Source: Amycolatopsis sp. cg9
Lineage (GTDB): Bacteria; Actinomycetota; Actinomycetes; Mycobacteriales; Pseudonocardiaceae
Assembly (NCBI RefSeq): GCF_041346945.1
Contig: NZ_CP166850.1
Coordinates: forward strand, 496,001 to 560,000
DNA: 64,000 nucleotides
Direction: 5' to 3'
Shown here: positions 8,174 to 17,396 of the stretch, in pieces
Layout: every line of letters begins with the position of its first letter
Position numbering within the stretch: the stretch's first letter is position 1
Made by a program: the position numbers and the translations under genes
Notes under the pieces: generated by a model
Databases searched by the model: none
What the model saw: only the letters and a program-made list of their open reading frames with translations
What the model was told of the DNA's origin: nothing

Positions 8174-8641
8174 ATGACGCACTTGATCCGCGGAGCCGTC
8201 CTGACCGCCGTCGTCGCGCTCGCCGCCGCTTGTTCGGCGAGCGCGGCGCCGCCCGCACCACCCGCCGCCCCGGTCGGCTGGTCCCCGGCGCCGGTCGTCC
8301 CGCTCGCCTCGCAACCGCCGCCCGCGCTCGTAGTCGACGCGCCGCTGCCCGAGCAGCTCGCCATGGGGCTGGTGGTGCTCCGCTACCGGGCGGAGAACCT
8401 GCGGATAGTGCCGGTCTACGGCCCCGCGGCCCTCGACGTCTCGCCGCGCGTCGGCCACATCCACGTGACGGTCGACGACGCGCCGTGGCACTGGGCGGAC
8501 GCCGGCGGCGAACCGCTCATCATCCAGGCGCTGCCGCCGGGCCCGCACAAGGTGCGGCTCGGGCTCGCCGATCCCACGCACCAGGTGCTGGACAGCAAGA
8601 CGGTGAGCTTCGTCGTGCCACCGGGTGGCGGCCACCACTAG
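8174..8641 (+). CDS. DUF6130-like secreted lipoprotein
   Basis: A protein of 155 residues with a signal sequence ending in LAAAC (lipobox, Cys near 20), a proline-rich spacer, then a compact domain with VGHIHVTVDDAPWHWADAG and LPPGPHKVRLGLADPTH. This pattern marks the DUF6130 group of small exported proteins, whose function is unknown. The His/Asp/Trp-rich HIHVTVDDAPWHW stretch looks like a possible metal or ligand site, which is inference. The ATG at 8174 is chosen because the signal peptide begins there. The frame is open upstream to 8072 through the terminator of the previous gene. No strong ribosome site is seen. Confidence 0.7.
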   Translation: MTHLIRGAVLTAVVALAAACSASAAPPAPPAAPVGWSPAPVVPLASQPPPALVVDAPLPEQLAMGLVVLRYRAENLRIVPVYGPAALDVSPRVGHIHVTVDDAPWHWADAGGEPLIIQALPPGPHKVRLGLADPTHQVLDSKTVSFVVPPGGGHH

Positions 8642-8657
8642 TGGACTTGCGGGTCCA
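8642..8657. terminator. Weak hairpin after the DUF6130-like gene
   Basis: TGGAC (8642-8646) pairs with GTCCA (8653-8657) around TTGCGG, directly after the stop codon and followed by AAAATCT. Too short to be a confident terminator. Confidence 0.3.
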
Positions 8658-8716
8658 AAATCTGCGGAGCACGGTGGAGTGGTCAACGGATTTTCCCTGC
8701 CACAGGAGCACTTCCC

Positions 8717-9784
8717 ATGCCTCTCGACCAGTACTACCTCCTCGGCCGATCCGGTCTGCGCGTCAGCAGGCTCGCCCTCGGCACGATGAACTTCGGCACC
8801 GGCGGCTTCCACGCCGCGTACGGGAAGACCGAGGACGAGGTCCGCCCGATCTTCCGCGAGTACCTCGACGCGGGCGGCAACTTCGTCGACACGGCGGACT
8901 TCTACACCGCCGGCGAAAGCGAAACGATCCTCGGCAAGCTGATCGCCGAGACGGGCACCCGCGACCGGGTGGTCCTGACCACCAAGTTCACCAACACCGT
9001 CGACCCGGCCGACCCCAACGCGGGCGGCAACGGGCGCAAGCACATGATCCGCGCCCTGGAGGCGTCCCTGCGCCGGCTGGGCACCGACTACGTCGACCTG
9101 TTCCTGCTGCACACGTGGGACCGCATCACCCCGGTCGAGGAGGTCGTGCGCACGCTCGACGACCTGGTCCGCGCGGGCAAGATCCGCTACCCGGGCCTGT
9201 CCGACGTCCCGAGCTGGTACGCGGCCCGCGCCCAGACCTACGCCGAGGCGCATTCCCTCGCGCCGATGATCAACCTCCAGCTGCCGTATTCCCTGGTGCA
9301 GCGCGAGATCGAGACCGAGCACGTCCCGATGGGACGGGAACTGGGCCTCGGCATCACGGCCTGGAGCCCCTTGGCAGGCGGCTTCCTGACGGGCAAGTAC
9401 CGCGACGGCGGCGCCGGCCGGTTCAGCGACGCGGACACCCCGTGGACCGACCGCGATTGGCAGCTGCTCAAGCCGCTGGAGGAGGTGGCGGCCCAGCTGG
9501 GCGTGACGATGGCCCAGGTGGCGATCAACTGGGTGGCCACCCGGCCCGGCATCGCGTCGGCGATCGTGGGGGCCAGCAGTGCCGGCCAGCTGCAGAAGAG
9601 CATGGCCGCGCTGGACTTCGAGATCCCGGCGGAACAGCGCAAGCTCCTCGACGAGGCGAGCGCGGTGGCACCGGCGTCGGTGTACCGGATGTTCACGGCG
9701 GGGTACCAGAACTGGATCGTGAGCCCGGGCTTGAAGGTGGGCGACAAGCCGGCGGGCTACGCACCGGCGGTGCGGAACTGGTAG
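8717..9784 (+). CDS. Aldo/keto reductase (355 aa)
   Basis: An NADPH-dependent (beta/alpha)8 oxidoreductase. The N terminus reads LGRSGLRVSRLALGTMNFGT. The catalytic Asp lies in NFVDTADFYTAGESE (with Tyr of the tetrad), Lys in VVLTTKF and His in LFLLHTWD. The C-terminal cofactor-binding segment includes SAIVGASSAGQLQKS. The layout and length match the family whose members reduce aldehydes and ketones. The ATG at 8717 has AGGAG at good spacing. It appears to be a single-gene unit with a hairpin downstream. The substrate is unknown. Confidence 0.88.
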   Translation: MPLDQYYLLGRSGLRVSRLALGTMNFGTGGFHAAYGKTEDEVRPIFREYLDAGGNFVDTADFYTAGESETILGKLIAETGTRDRVVLTTKFTNTVDPADPNAGGNGRKHMIRALEASLRRLGTDYVDLFLLHTWDRITPVEEVVRTLDDLVRAGKIRYPGLSDVPSWYAARAQTYAEAHSLAPMINLQLPYSLVQREIETEHVPMGRELGLGITAWSPLAGGFLTGKYRDGGAGRFSDADTPWTDRDWQLLKPLEEVAAQLGVTMAQVAINWVATRPGIASAIVGASSAGQLQKSMAALDFEIPAEQRKLLDEASAVAPASVYRMFTAGYQNWIVSPGLKVGDKPAGYAPAVRNW

Positions 9785-9790
9785 CCGGCC

Positions 9791-9820
9791 CGGGGCCGGC
9801 GGCACCCGCCACCGGCCCCG
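9791..9820. terminator. Hairpin terminator after aldo/keto reductase
   Basis: CGGGGCCGG (9791-9799) pairs perfectly with CCGGCCCCG (9812-9820), beginning six bases after the stop codon. Confidence 0.65.
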
Positions 9821-10018
9821 ACAGTCCATTGTGGAGCTTCACCGGCGATTCCCCGAACGATCGATCGACGTTCTGGCGGGGCGACGCCGAAACTGAACCC
9901 ATGCGCAGCACACGTGCACCTGCACGAGAACCGCTCGGTTGCAGCTCGATTCGAGACCGGGTACGCGGGACAATCGCGGGAACCGAGCACCACGCACGCG
10001 ACTGTCACGGGAGCACGC

Positions 10019-10363
10019 ATGGACACGCCGGAACAACCCGCCCGGGAAACCGTCCGGCGCGACGAACGCAATCGCCGGATGGTGCGAGACTGGGAAAACG
10101 GCGCGACCGTCACGCAAATCGCCCGCCGCTACCACCTCTCGCTGAGCTGGACCGGGGTTCTGCTGCGGCAGAACGGCGCCGATCTGCCCAAAACCGGCCG
10201 CGGCATCAAACGTGAGCTCGACGCCGACGAGGTCATCGCCGATTACCTCGACGGCGCAACCGTCCGCGCCCTCGCGGACGCACACGACGTCTCCTACGGC
10301 AAGATCTATCGCTTGCTGCAACACCACCGCGTCCCGATGCGCCCACGCGGGGGAAAGCAATAG
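10019..10363 (+). CDS. Small protein with two tandem helix-turn-helix repeats
   Basis: A 114-residue basic, soluble protein. Two similar HTH-like units are visible: ENGATVTQIARRYHLSLSWT (about residues 26-45) and LDGATVRALADAHDVSYGKI (about 77-96). Both share the xGATVxxIAxxxxxS pattern of resolvase/transposase-type DNA-binding helices. A linker containing the KTGRGIKREL stretch joins them. Start ATG 10019 is supported by GGGAG six bases upstream. It has no catalytic domain, so it is more likely a small DNA-binding regulator than a recombinase. It precedes the NB-ARC protein in the same direction, with a 147-base gap. Confidence 0.65.
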   Translation: MDTPEQPARETVRRDERNRRMVRDWENGATVTQIARRYHLSLSWTGVLLRQNGADLPKTGRGIKRELDADEVIADYLDGATVRALADAHDVSYGKIYRLLQHHRVPMRPRGGKQ

Positions 10364-10510
10364 CACACAGTGAGCAACGTGCTCGACTCAGCGTAGTAGT
10401 CCACAATGGAGGAACACCGCTCAGTGGTGTGTACCTGCCCACACTGACCTCCCGCCACGGCCGCAAACCCGGTAGACCGGAAGGTCGGGCCTGCATCGGG
10501 GAGGGGAACC

Positions 10511-12496
10511 ATGACGCGTCCGGGGCAGAAGCGCCGCACGGCACGTTACCACCACACCGCGCGACCGAGACCGATCCAGCTCCCACCACCGCCACCCGGG
10601 ATGGTGGGGCGGGACCGCGAACTCGCCCAGCTCGATTCCTTGCGGCGGCACCGCCGCGAGCACCCGCGGATCGCCGTCCTGACCGGCGTCGGCGGGGTCG
10701 GGAAGACGGCGCTCGCCGTCCACTGGCTCACCACGCGCCGCGACGACTTCCCCGACGGCGTCCTCTACGCGAGTTTCGCCTCGGACGACGAAAGCCCGGA
10801 ATCCCCGGACATCGCGCTCCACGGCTTCCTCACCGCGCTCGGGGTCCCGGCGGAGGACATCCCCGCCCAGACCGGTCAGCGCGCCGCGTTGTTCCGCGCC
10901 TTCACCAGCGAGCACTCACTGGCGCTCCTGCTGGACAACGTCGTCTTCGCCGGACAGGTCCGCGCCCTGCTGCCGGCCACTCCCGCCGCGTTCGTCCTCG
11001 TCACCAGCCGCACCCAGCTCAGCGGGCTCAGCCTGGACGGCGCGGACATCGTCCCCGTCGAACCGCTGGCCGACCGGGACGCCCACACCCTCCTCGACGT
11101 CCGCGCCGGGCGCGGGCGGCTCGACGCCGATCCGGCCGCCGCCGCGGACATCCTGCGCGCCTGCGGCGGCCTCCCGCTGCGGATCGCGGTCGTCGGCGCC
11201 CGCCTGCGCACGCGTCCCGAGCGAAGCCTCGCCCGGGAAGTCCGCCACGCGCCGGCCGGGGAAAGCACGCGAAAGGTGTTCGAAGCGTCGTACGACTCCT
11301 TGTCCCCGGCCGCGGCCGAGCTCTACCGCCTCTGCGGCCTGCTGCCCGGCGAGCACCTGTCCCTCGACGCGCTGGCGCACGTCCTCGCCACCCCGGTCGA
11401 GAGCCTCGACGGCCTGACCGACGAGCTGGTCGAGGCCAACCTGCTGAGCGAGCACGACGAGGTCGTCAGCCAGCACGACGTGGTCCGCGACGACGCCCGT
11501 GCCCGGTGCGAACGCGAAACGCCGGAACCGCAGCGGACGACGGCGCTGCGCTCCTACATCCGCTGGTACGTCGACCGCGCGGTGGCCGCGGACGAGCTCA
11601 TCCACCCCTTCCGGCCGCGGTTCGCCCCGCTCCCCGGCCCGGCCGCCGTCACCTTCGCCGACCGCGACGAGGCGATCCACTGGTGGCGCCGCGACCAGCA
11701 GGTCATCCGGGTGGTGGTCCGCGAGGCCGCGGCGCGGGGCTGGGACACCGAGGTGTGGCAGCTGTGCGAGGCGTACTGGGGGTACTTCCTCTACAACCGC
11801 GACTACGAGCCCTTCCTCGCGCTCACCGCCGTGGGCATCGCCGCGACCCGGCGGTGCGGCCGGCCGCTGGTCGAAGCGCGGCTGCACAGCCAGCTCGGGT
11901 ACGCGCTGGAGCAGCTGGGCCGGTTCACCGAAGCGGCCGCCCACAACGCCGTGGCGCTCGAGATCGGTGAGCGCGAGGACCACGGGCCGACCCGGGCGAC
12001 CGCCGTGTCCCGGCTCGCCGCCGCCGCACGGCGCGACGGCGACCTCGAGCGGGCACTCGAGCTGTACGAGCGCAGCGCCGAGCTGCACACGGAGATCGCC
12101 CTGCCGCGCGGGGTGGCTCTCGCGCGGCGGCGGCGCGGTGAGCTGTTCCTCGAGCTGGACCGCGACGAGGAGGCCGCCGCGGAGCTCACGGCGGCCGCCA
12201 CGGCGATGGCCGAGCTCGGCGACGCCAACCAGCACGCCCGCGTCGTCACGGCGCTGGCCCGGCTGCACGAGCGCCACGGCCGGCCCGGCGAAGCCCGGAC
12301 GCGGCTACTCGACGCCCTGGCGGTGATCCGCCCGCTCGATTCGCCGTACTACACCGCCGAAATCCTCGCCGCGCTCGCCGAGCTGGAGGCCCGGCACGAC
12401 GACCTCGAGCACGCCCGCGAGCACCGAGCGGAAGCCCGGCGGCTGTACGCCGAGCTCGGCGATCCGCGGGCCGGGGAACTCGCCGAGGACGGCTGA
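10511..12496 (+). CDS. NB-ARC (STAND) ATPase with C-terminal TPR repeats
   Basis: A protein of 661 residues. After a basic, proline-rich N terminus, the nucleotide-binding domain starts near residue 30 with MVGRDRELAQL. Walker A is GVGGVGKTAL (K65), Walker B-like LALLLDNV lies near 135-142, and GGLPLRIAVVGARL (about 220) is the conserved GLPL motif of NB-ARC domains. A winged-helix segment follows, then TPR-like helices from about 430 to the end. There is no N-terminal DNA-binding domain, unlike the SARP protein downstream. Such proteins act as signal-responsive ATP switches. The target is unknown. Its 3' end overlaps, on the other strand, the last 192 bases of a small hypothetical gene. Confidence 0.8.
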   Translation: MTRPGQKRRTARYHHTARPRPIQLPPPPPGMVGRDRELAQLDSLRRHRREHPRIAVLTGVGGVGKTALAVHWLTTRRDDFPDGVLYASFASDDESPESPDIALHGFLTALGVPAEDIPAQTGQRAALFRAFTSEHSLALLLDNVVFAGQVRALLPATPAAFVLVTSRTQLSGLSLDGADIVPVEPLADRDAHTLLDVRAGRGRLDADPAAAADILRACGGLPLRIAVVGARLRTRPERSLAREVRHAPAGESTRKVFEASYDSLSPAAAELYRLCGLLPGEHLSLDALAHVLATPVESLDGLTDELVEANLLSEHDEVVSQHDVVRDDARARCERETPEPQRTTALRSYIRWYVDRAVAADELIHPFRPRFAPLPGPAAVTFADRDEAIHWWRRDQQVIRVVVREAAARGWDTEVWQLCEAYWGYFLYNRDYEPFLALTAVGIAATRRCGRPLVEARLHSQLGYALEQLGRFTEAAAHNAVALEIGEREDHGPTRATAVSRLAAAARRDGDLERALELYERSAELHTEIALPRGVALARRRRGELFLELDRDEEAAAELTAAATAMAELGDANQHARVVTALARLHERHGRPGEARTRLLDALAVIRPLDSPYYTAEILAALAELEARHDDLEHAREHRAEARRLYAELGDPRAGELAEDG

Positions 12497-12739
12497 CCGC
12501 GTCCCGGCGAACACCACGCCGTCGCCGGACCAGGCCAGGGCCACGGCGGCGCCCGGGTAGCGGCCGGCCGCGCGGCGGATCGCGGACGCCGCCGCGCCGC
12601 GCGAACCGTGGACGCCGGTCAGGACGACGTCGGCGCACACCGCCCAGGCCTCGGCGGCCACGCGGGCGTCGGCCACCAGGAGCGCGACGCTCGAACGCGC
12701 CAGCCGGACCCGCACCGGCCACACCCCCGGGCCGGTCAC
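12305..12739 (-). CDS. Hypothetical protein, translationally coupled to the GT-B-like gene
   Basis: The frame begins with a GTG at 12739 that overlaps the TGA of the preceding gene by four bases (GTGA). This suggests coupling and a real start. The first 80 residues look protein-like (hydrophobic strand SSVALLVADARVAAEAWAV, then VVLTGVHGSRGAAASAIRRA). The rest runs antisense to the last 192 bases of the NB-ARC gene and may be poorly constrained. No family is recognised. The true protein could be shorter in function than the 144 codons drawn. Confidence 0.45.
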   Translation of the reverse strand: MTGPGVWPVRVRLARSSVALLVADARVAAEAWAVCADVVLTGVHGSRGAAASAIRRAAGRYPGAAVALAWSGDGVVFAGTRSAVLGEFPGPRIAELGVQPPGFRSVLAGVLEVVVPGLQLGERGEDFGGVVRRIERADHRQGVE

Positions 12740-13953
12740 GCCGACCACTCCGGCAGCGGACGCGCGGCGGGCACCAGCGGGGGAACGGCCGGCGAAGCGG
12801 GCTCCGAAAGTTCGAGCAGCCGGTACATCGCGGCGCGCAGGATCTCCGCGGCGCGGTCCGGCCGGGAGGTGATCGCCCCGGCCGCCGCCGCCGCGAGCTC
12901 GGCGACGCGGTCCCGGGCGGAGCCGAGCTGCCCGGGCAGCGGACGTCCCCAGGTCAGCGGCAACGCGTGCGCCCGGACCGCGGCCGCGACGCTCCCCTCC
13001 CGCGGCTGCCCGGCCGGCATCGACACGTACGTCACCGGACAGCCCATCGCCGCCGCGTAGCCCGTCGTCGAACCGTGGTCGCCGATCACCCAGTCGGCGG
13101 CGAGCATCGTCGCCTGCCACCCGGATTCCGGCGGGATCAGCAGCAGGCCGCGCGCCACCGCGTCGGACAGCCACGCGCTGACCTGGCGCCGGCCGTGGAC
13201 CGCCCAGACGAGCGGGTGCAGGACCGCGGCGACGGTGAACTCCCCGGCCGGCAGCGCGTCCACCACGTCCCGGTACAGCCGCGGCAGCCTGCCGAACGCC
13301 GAATCGGTGAACCACGTCGTGCTGATCACGACGAGCCGCCGATCCGGTGGCACGCCGAGTGCGGCGCGGTACGCGTCGCGCCGGTGCCGGCTCGCCCGCA
13401 TCCGGTCGTAGCAGATGTCCCCGGCCACCACGGCGTTCGGCAGCGCCTCGGGACACCGCTCGCGCACCAGGTCCGCCTCGGCGTCGGTGCCCAGGCCGAG
13501 CACCGAAGGCAGCACGCGCCCGCGGAAGGTCAGCAGCTCGCGGTCGAACCCCGTGGTGGGTTCGGTGGCCTGGCCCGCTTTCCGGCTGAACCGGCGGGAC
13601 ACCGGCCCGGCACCGTGCCCGACCAGGAGGACGGGGCCGTGCACCTCGGCCAGCTGGCGGGGGCTCGCCGCCAGCACCAGGTCGAACCGGTGGGCGAGCG
13701 CCTGCTCCCACGGCAGCACCAGGCCGTGCAGGCCGCGGACGAACTCCTCGGCCCCGGGCCAGCGTTCCGTGGTGTGCGGCACGGTGTAGACCACCTGGAC
13801 GCGCAAATCCGGTTCCAGCAGGGAAACCAGCTCGACCAGCCGCGTGCCCGCGGTCACCGACGGGACCACGACCAGCACCACCCGGCACCTCGGCCGCGTG
13901 ACCCGCGCACCGGCGTCCAGGCCGACCGGCCCCCGTACCCACATTCCCGTCAT
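12736..13953 (-). CDS. GT-B-fold glycosyl/glycerophosphotransferase-like protein
   Basis: A protein of 405 residues, cytoplasmic. The C-terminal half has the features of CDP-glycerol glycerophosphotransferase / UDP-sugar GT-B folds: RLVVISTTWFTDSAFGRLP, AAVLHPLVWAVHGR and the nucleotide-sugar site DWVIGDHGSTTGYAAAMGCP followed by VTYVSMP. The N-terminal half starts VVLVVVPSVTAGTRLVEL, a Rossmann-like half. It may modify a glycan or glycolipid, but no acceptor can be named. ATG 13953 is chosen for the GAGGGG seven bases upstream. The frame is open for 78 more codons upstream with no supporting signal. It is divergent from the SARP regulator and overlaps the next gene by four bases. Confidence 0.6.
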   Translation of the reverse strand: MTGMWVRGPVGLDAGARVTRPRCRVVLVVVPSVTAGTRLVELVSLLEPDLRVQVVYTVPHTTERWPGAEEFVRGLHGLVLPWEQALAHRFDLVLAASPRQLAEVHGPVLLVGHGAGPVSRRFSRKAGQATEPTTGFDRELLTFRGRVLPSVLGLGTDAEADLVRERCPEALPNAVVAGDICYDRMRASRHRRDAYRAALGVPPDRRLVVISTTWFTDSAFGRLPRLYRDVVDALPAGEFTVAAVLHPLVWAVHGRRQVSAWLSDAVARGLLLIPPESGWQATMLAADWVIGDHGSTTGYAAAMGCPVTYVSMPAGQPREGSVAAAVRAHALPLTWGRPLPGQLGSARDRVAELAAAAAGAITSRPDRAAEILRAAMYRLLELSEPASPAVPPLVPAARPLPEWSA

Positions 13954-14153
13954 CGCGCATCCCCTCGCCGTCGTCGCGGTGTTCCGCACCCAGAGCTTCC
14001 GGGCCGGTACTCCCGGCGGGCTTCCCGCTCGACGGACAAAGCCCGGACAAACCTTGGCCAGTTCTCCGACACAATCGATCGTTATCGCGCCGTCGTCGCT
14101 GATTAACCAAAACGATGCGAGGCTGACGAGAGGAGAGGGGAAAGGAACGGGGA

Positions 14154-17100
14154 ATGGAGATCGCGTACGGAATTCTCGGGCAGACAACGGTGCGGATGCA
14201 CGGGAATCTGACCGAGGACTGGGGGTCCCGGCAAGCGCGTCACCTGCTCGCCGTCCTGCTCACCGACCCAGGAAAACGCTTCTCGCAGGACCACTTGCTG
14301 AACTGGGCCTGGAGCGGCGGAGAGCCACCGATCAATCCCAAAGAAGCGCTCTACAAAGCGATCACACGACTGCGGCACAGCCTCGAAGAGACCGACGAAC
14401 CACCGTTGATCCGAGCACTGAACGGTGGCTATCTCCTCGATATCGCTCCCGATCTCGTGGATTTCCGCCGCTTCACCGACGAAATGCACCGGGCGCGGCG
14501 ATCCAGCGTCGACGGCGACCACGAGAACGCGTGCGAGCTCGCGCGTGCGGCCCTAGCGCTGTGGCGCGACGAACCGCTCGCCGGGCTGGCCACCGAACCC
14601 GCGCGGAACTGGCGGCGGCACGCGATGGCCGCGGACTGGGCACCGGCGCACAGTTTCCTCGCCGCCGAACTGCTGGCGACCGGCCGGCCCGGCGAGGCGC
14701 TCAAGCAGCTGAGCGAAGTACCCCACCCGTACGCGGGCGAACCGACCTTCGTGAAGCTCCGCACCACCGCCCTCTACGCGCTGGACCAGTCGCACGAGGC
14801 ACGCAGCTACGTCGAAGCGGTGCTCAAGGAGTTCGCGGCGGCCGGCGACCGGGACGCGGCCGCGGACCTGCGGGAGCACCACGCACACCTGCGGGCCCGC
14901 TACCCGGGCGCGAAGGCGAAACCCGCGCCGCCTCCCGCCCGGGAGCCCGCCGGCGCGATCCGCGTCGGGCTGCCCCGGCCGCTCCCCGGCTTCGTCGGCC
15001 GCGCCGACGCACTGGCCGCGCTCGACCGGCACCTGCTCTCCCCCGGTACCGGCCACGCGCACGCGGCCATCGTCAGCGGACTGCCGGGCATCGGCAAGAC
15101 GGCCCTCGCCGCGCACTGGGCACACCGCTCGGCGGGCCACTTCCCCGGCGGCATCGTCTGCGTCGACCTGCGGGGCTTCGGCCCGGGACCGGCGCGCACG
15201 ACCGACGAGGTCGTCGACCTGACGCTCACCGCGCTCGACTACCCGGTCGACCACCTGGTCAGCGCCACGGCCCGCGCGACGACGCTGCGTTCGCTGCTCG
15301 CCCGCCGGAGCCCGATGCTCGTCATCCTCGACAACGCGGGCGGCTCGGACCAGGTCGACGACCTCGTCGACGTCCTCGAGTCGTGCACGGTGCTGCTCAC
15401 TTCGCGCAATTCCCTGGCCGCGCTGGCCCGCCGCCACGACATCCCCACCACGAAGCTCGGCCACCTCGACGAGGAACAGTCGTTCGCGTTGCTCAGCAAG
15501 CGGATGCGGGGCCGCGCCGAGGAGGAGCCCGAGGCGGCGCGGGCGCTGACGGTGCTCGGCGACGGCCTCCCGCTGGCCTTGACGTTGCTGGCCCAGCGAG
15601 CCGCCGGACGGGCCGGCGTCAGCCTCGACACCATGCTCGACCAGCTGCGCGATCCGGAAACCCTGCTGAGCATCGGCGACGACGGGCACGACGCCGGCCT
15701 CCGCACCACGTTTTCCGGGTCCTACCAGGCGCTCGACCCGACCGCCCAGGACGTCTTCCGGCTCTTCGGGCACCACCCCGGCACCGAAATCCACGTCGGC
15801 ACGCTGCTGTCCGCCAGCGAACACCCGGCGGACGCCACCCACCGGGCCCTGGAGAACCTCGTCGCGTGGCACCTCGTCGACCAGCCCGGCGAACCCGATC
15901 GCTACCGCGTCCCCGACATCTTCCACCGGTACGCCCGGACCCTGATCCCGGACGACGACCCGGGCCCGCTGCGCCGGCTGGCCTCGCACTACTTGCAGAC
16001 CGCGTTGCGCGCCCACCTGATCGCGCACCCGTACCGCGGCCGCCCGCCGATGCTCCCGGCCGAGCCCGGGATCGTGCCCCTCACGTTCGACACCGCCACG
16101 GCCGCGGTGCGGTGGGCGCTTCGCGAGCGCGACAACCTGTCGGCGTTGATCGGCGAATGCGAACGCCGGGGCCTGCTCGACCACGCGATCGTGCTCCCCC
16201 ACCTGCTGACCGACAGCTGGGAGCGCCACGGCTGCACGTCAGCCATCACGCAGGGGTTGCAGGTGGCCATCCGGGCGGCCCGCGTCACGCGGAACGTCGT
16301 CGCGGAGGCGTCGTCCCTCAACGACCTCGGGGAACGACACCTGGCGCTCGGCGACTGCGAGAAAGCCCGCCACTACCTCGACCGGGCACTGGAAATCGCA
16401 ACGGAGTACGACGAAACCGTCGGAATCCTCACGGTCAAGATCAACCTCGGCCGCCTGCACCACCGCCGCGGCGAGCACGCCGAGGCGATCACCCTCTTCC
16501 GGTGGTGCATCGACCTGGCCCGCCGGTCGGGCGACCCGATCCGGGAAGGCATCGCCGAGCAGTACCTCGGCGACACGTTCGCGGACCTCGACCAGCACGC
16601 GCAGGCCCTCCCGCACTACCAGCGCGCCCTGCACGCCCGCACGGTCCTCGGGGACACGATGGGATTGATCGCGACGCATACGGCCTTGGCCTCCCTGCAC
16701 ACGCACGAGCAGCAGCCGGAGCTCGCCCACATGCACTGCCGCCAGGCTTTGGCCAACCTCGAAGACCGCGAAGACCTGACGGCGTCGATGAAACTCTGCA
16801 CCGTCCGCGCCCGGCTGGCGCACACGGAAGGCCGCGCCCGCGAATCGCTGAGGCTGGCCTGGGACGCCGTCGATCAAGCTCGGAGAGGGCATACGGCGAC
16901 TGGGCAGGCGCGGGCCCTCGAAACGTTGGGGGAAATCCTGTGCGGGCTGCACAATCCGCACGAAGCGATCGAGGCGTGGACGGAGGCCATCGCGTTCTAC
17001 CGGGGGCGCGGGCGGGACCTCAAGGCCGACCGGCTGCAGGCGCGGCTGGACGAGGTGACGGTGGACGTCGACGGGCTCATCCCGGACGCGCGCAGGGGAG

Positions 17101-17159
17101 ATGAGCGGACGGTCGCGATGGCGTGTCCGCCACGAAACCGCAGGCCACATCGACACTAA
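14154..17159 (+). CDS. SARP-type regulator: OmpR-like DNA-binding/BTAD, NB-ARC and TPR domains
   Basis: A 1001-residue AfsR-like protein. Residues 1-95 form a winged-helix SARP domain (GILGQTTVRM, SRQARHLLAVLLTDPGKRFS, KEALYKAITRLRHSLEE). Residues 100-245 are the bacterial transcriptional activation domain. The NB-ARC domain carries Walker A GLPGIGKTAL (K315) and LVILDNAGG. The C terminus has TPR repeats (about 700-970). Such regulators activate secondary-metabolism or differentiation genes. The divergent GT-B-like pair across a 200-base intergenic region is the nearest candidate target. The start ATG 14154 follows GGAACGGGGA. No biosynthetic cluster is visible nearby. Confidence 0.9.
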   Translation: MEIAYGILGQTTVRMHGNLTEDWGSRQARHLLAVLLTDPGKRFSQDHLLNWAWSGGEPPINPKEALYKAITRLRHSLEETDEPPLIRALNGGYLLDIAPDLVDFRRFTDEMHRARRSSVDGDHENACELARAALALWRDEPLAGLATEPARNWRRHAMAADWAPAHSFLAAELLATGRPGEALKQLSEVPHPYAGEPTFVKLRTTALYALDQSHEARSYVEAVLKEFAAAGDRDAAADLREHHAHLRARYPGAKAKPAPPPAREPAGAIRVGLPRPLPGFVGRADALAALDRHLLSPGTGHAHAAIVSGLPGIGKTALAAHWAHRSAGHFPGGIVCVDLRGFGPGPARTTDEVVDLTLTALDYPVDHLVSATARATTLRSLLARRSPMLVILDNAGGSDQVDDLVDVLESCTVLLTSRNSLAALARRHDIPTTKLGHLDEEQSFALLSKRMRGRAEEEPEAARALTVLGDGLPLALTLLAQRAAGRAGVSLDTMLDQLRDPETLLSIGDDGHDAGLRTTFSGSYQALDPTAQDVFRLFGHHPGTEIHVGTLLSASEHPADATHRALENLVAWHLVDQPGEPDRYRVPDIFHRYARTLIPDDDPGPLRRLASHYLQTALRAHLIAHPYRGRPPMLPAEPGIVPLTFDTATAAVRWALRERDNLSALIGECERRGLLDHAIVLPHLLTDSWERHGCTSAITQGLQVAIRAARVTRNVVAEASSLNDLGERHLALGDCEKARHYLDRALEIATEYDETVGILTVKINLGRLHHRRGEHAEAITLFRWCIDLARRSGDPIREGIAEQYLGDTFADLDQHAQALPHYQRALHARTVLGDTMGLIATHTALASLHTHEQQPELAHMHCRQALANLEDREDLTASMKLCTVRARLAHTEGRARESLRLAWDAVDQARRGHTATGQARALETLGEILCGLHNPHEAIEAWTEAIAFYRGRGRDLKADRLQARLDEVTVDVDGLIPDARRGDERTVAMACPPRNRRPHRH

Positions 17160-17222
17160 CGGGTGAAGTCCCGTCACGTCCTTGCAACATTGCCCGGTCG
17201 TGGGCACTATTTCACCCGCAGG

Positions 17223-17323
17223 GTGCTTGCGATCAAGCACACCAGCACCCGGAGTGGTTCCCGAGAGGGTCGGAGACCCCGCTTCTCGGTTACGAAGCCC
17301 ACGACTCTCGGTCTACTCCGGGT
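17223..17323 (+). promoter_or_regulatory. Structured leader with alternative pairings, upstream of a 25-residue ORF
   Basis: Several perfect stems are packed here. GTGCTTG/CAAGCAC (17223-17240, CGAT loop). ACCCGGAGT (17247-17255) with ACTCCGGGT (17315-17323) encloses the rest. Inside it, CCGAGA (17261-17266) pairs with TCTCGG (17284-17289), with an inner GGGTC-GGA-GACCC hairpin. CCGAGAG (17261-17267) can instead pair with CTCTCGG (17305-17311), which excludes the former. The enclosing stem plus two exclusive inner states resembles a switch. It matches no riboswitch class that I recognise. It lies 74 bases before the small ORF at 17397. Confidence 0.4.
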
Positions 17324-17396
17324 AGCTTGATCCATGTTAGGCCCCCGAAGCCGGCATGGCCTATCCCCCGAAGTGGTACTTGTTCAAGGAGTCTCT

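Noticed and set aside
12740..14110. The upstream part of a 601-codon minus-strand frame that continues the small gene at 12305
   Set aside because: This part is a shadow of the GT-B-like gene. Only the part after the GTGA overlap looks protein-like.
13844..17104. 1086-codon open frame on the plus strand
   Set aside because: Out-of-frame shadow of the SARP-NB-ARC gene, dominated by Arg/Pro/Gly. The SARP frame has recognisable domains throughout.
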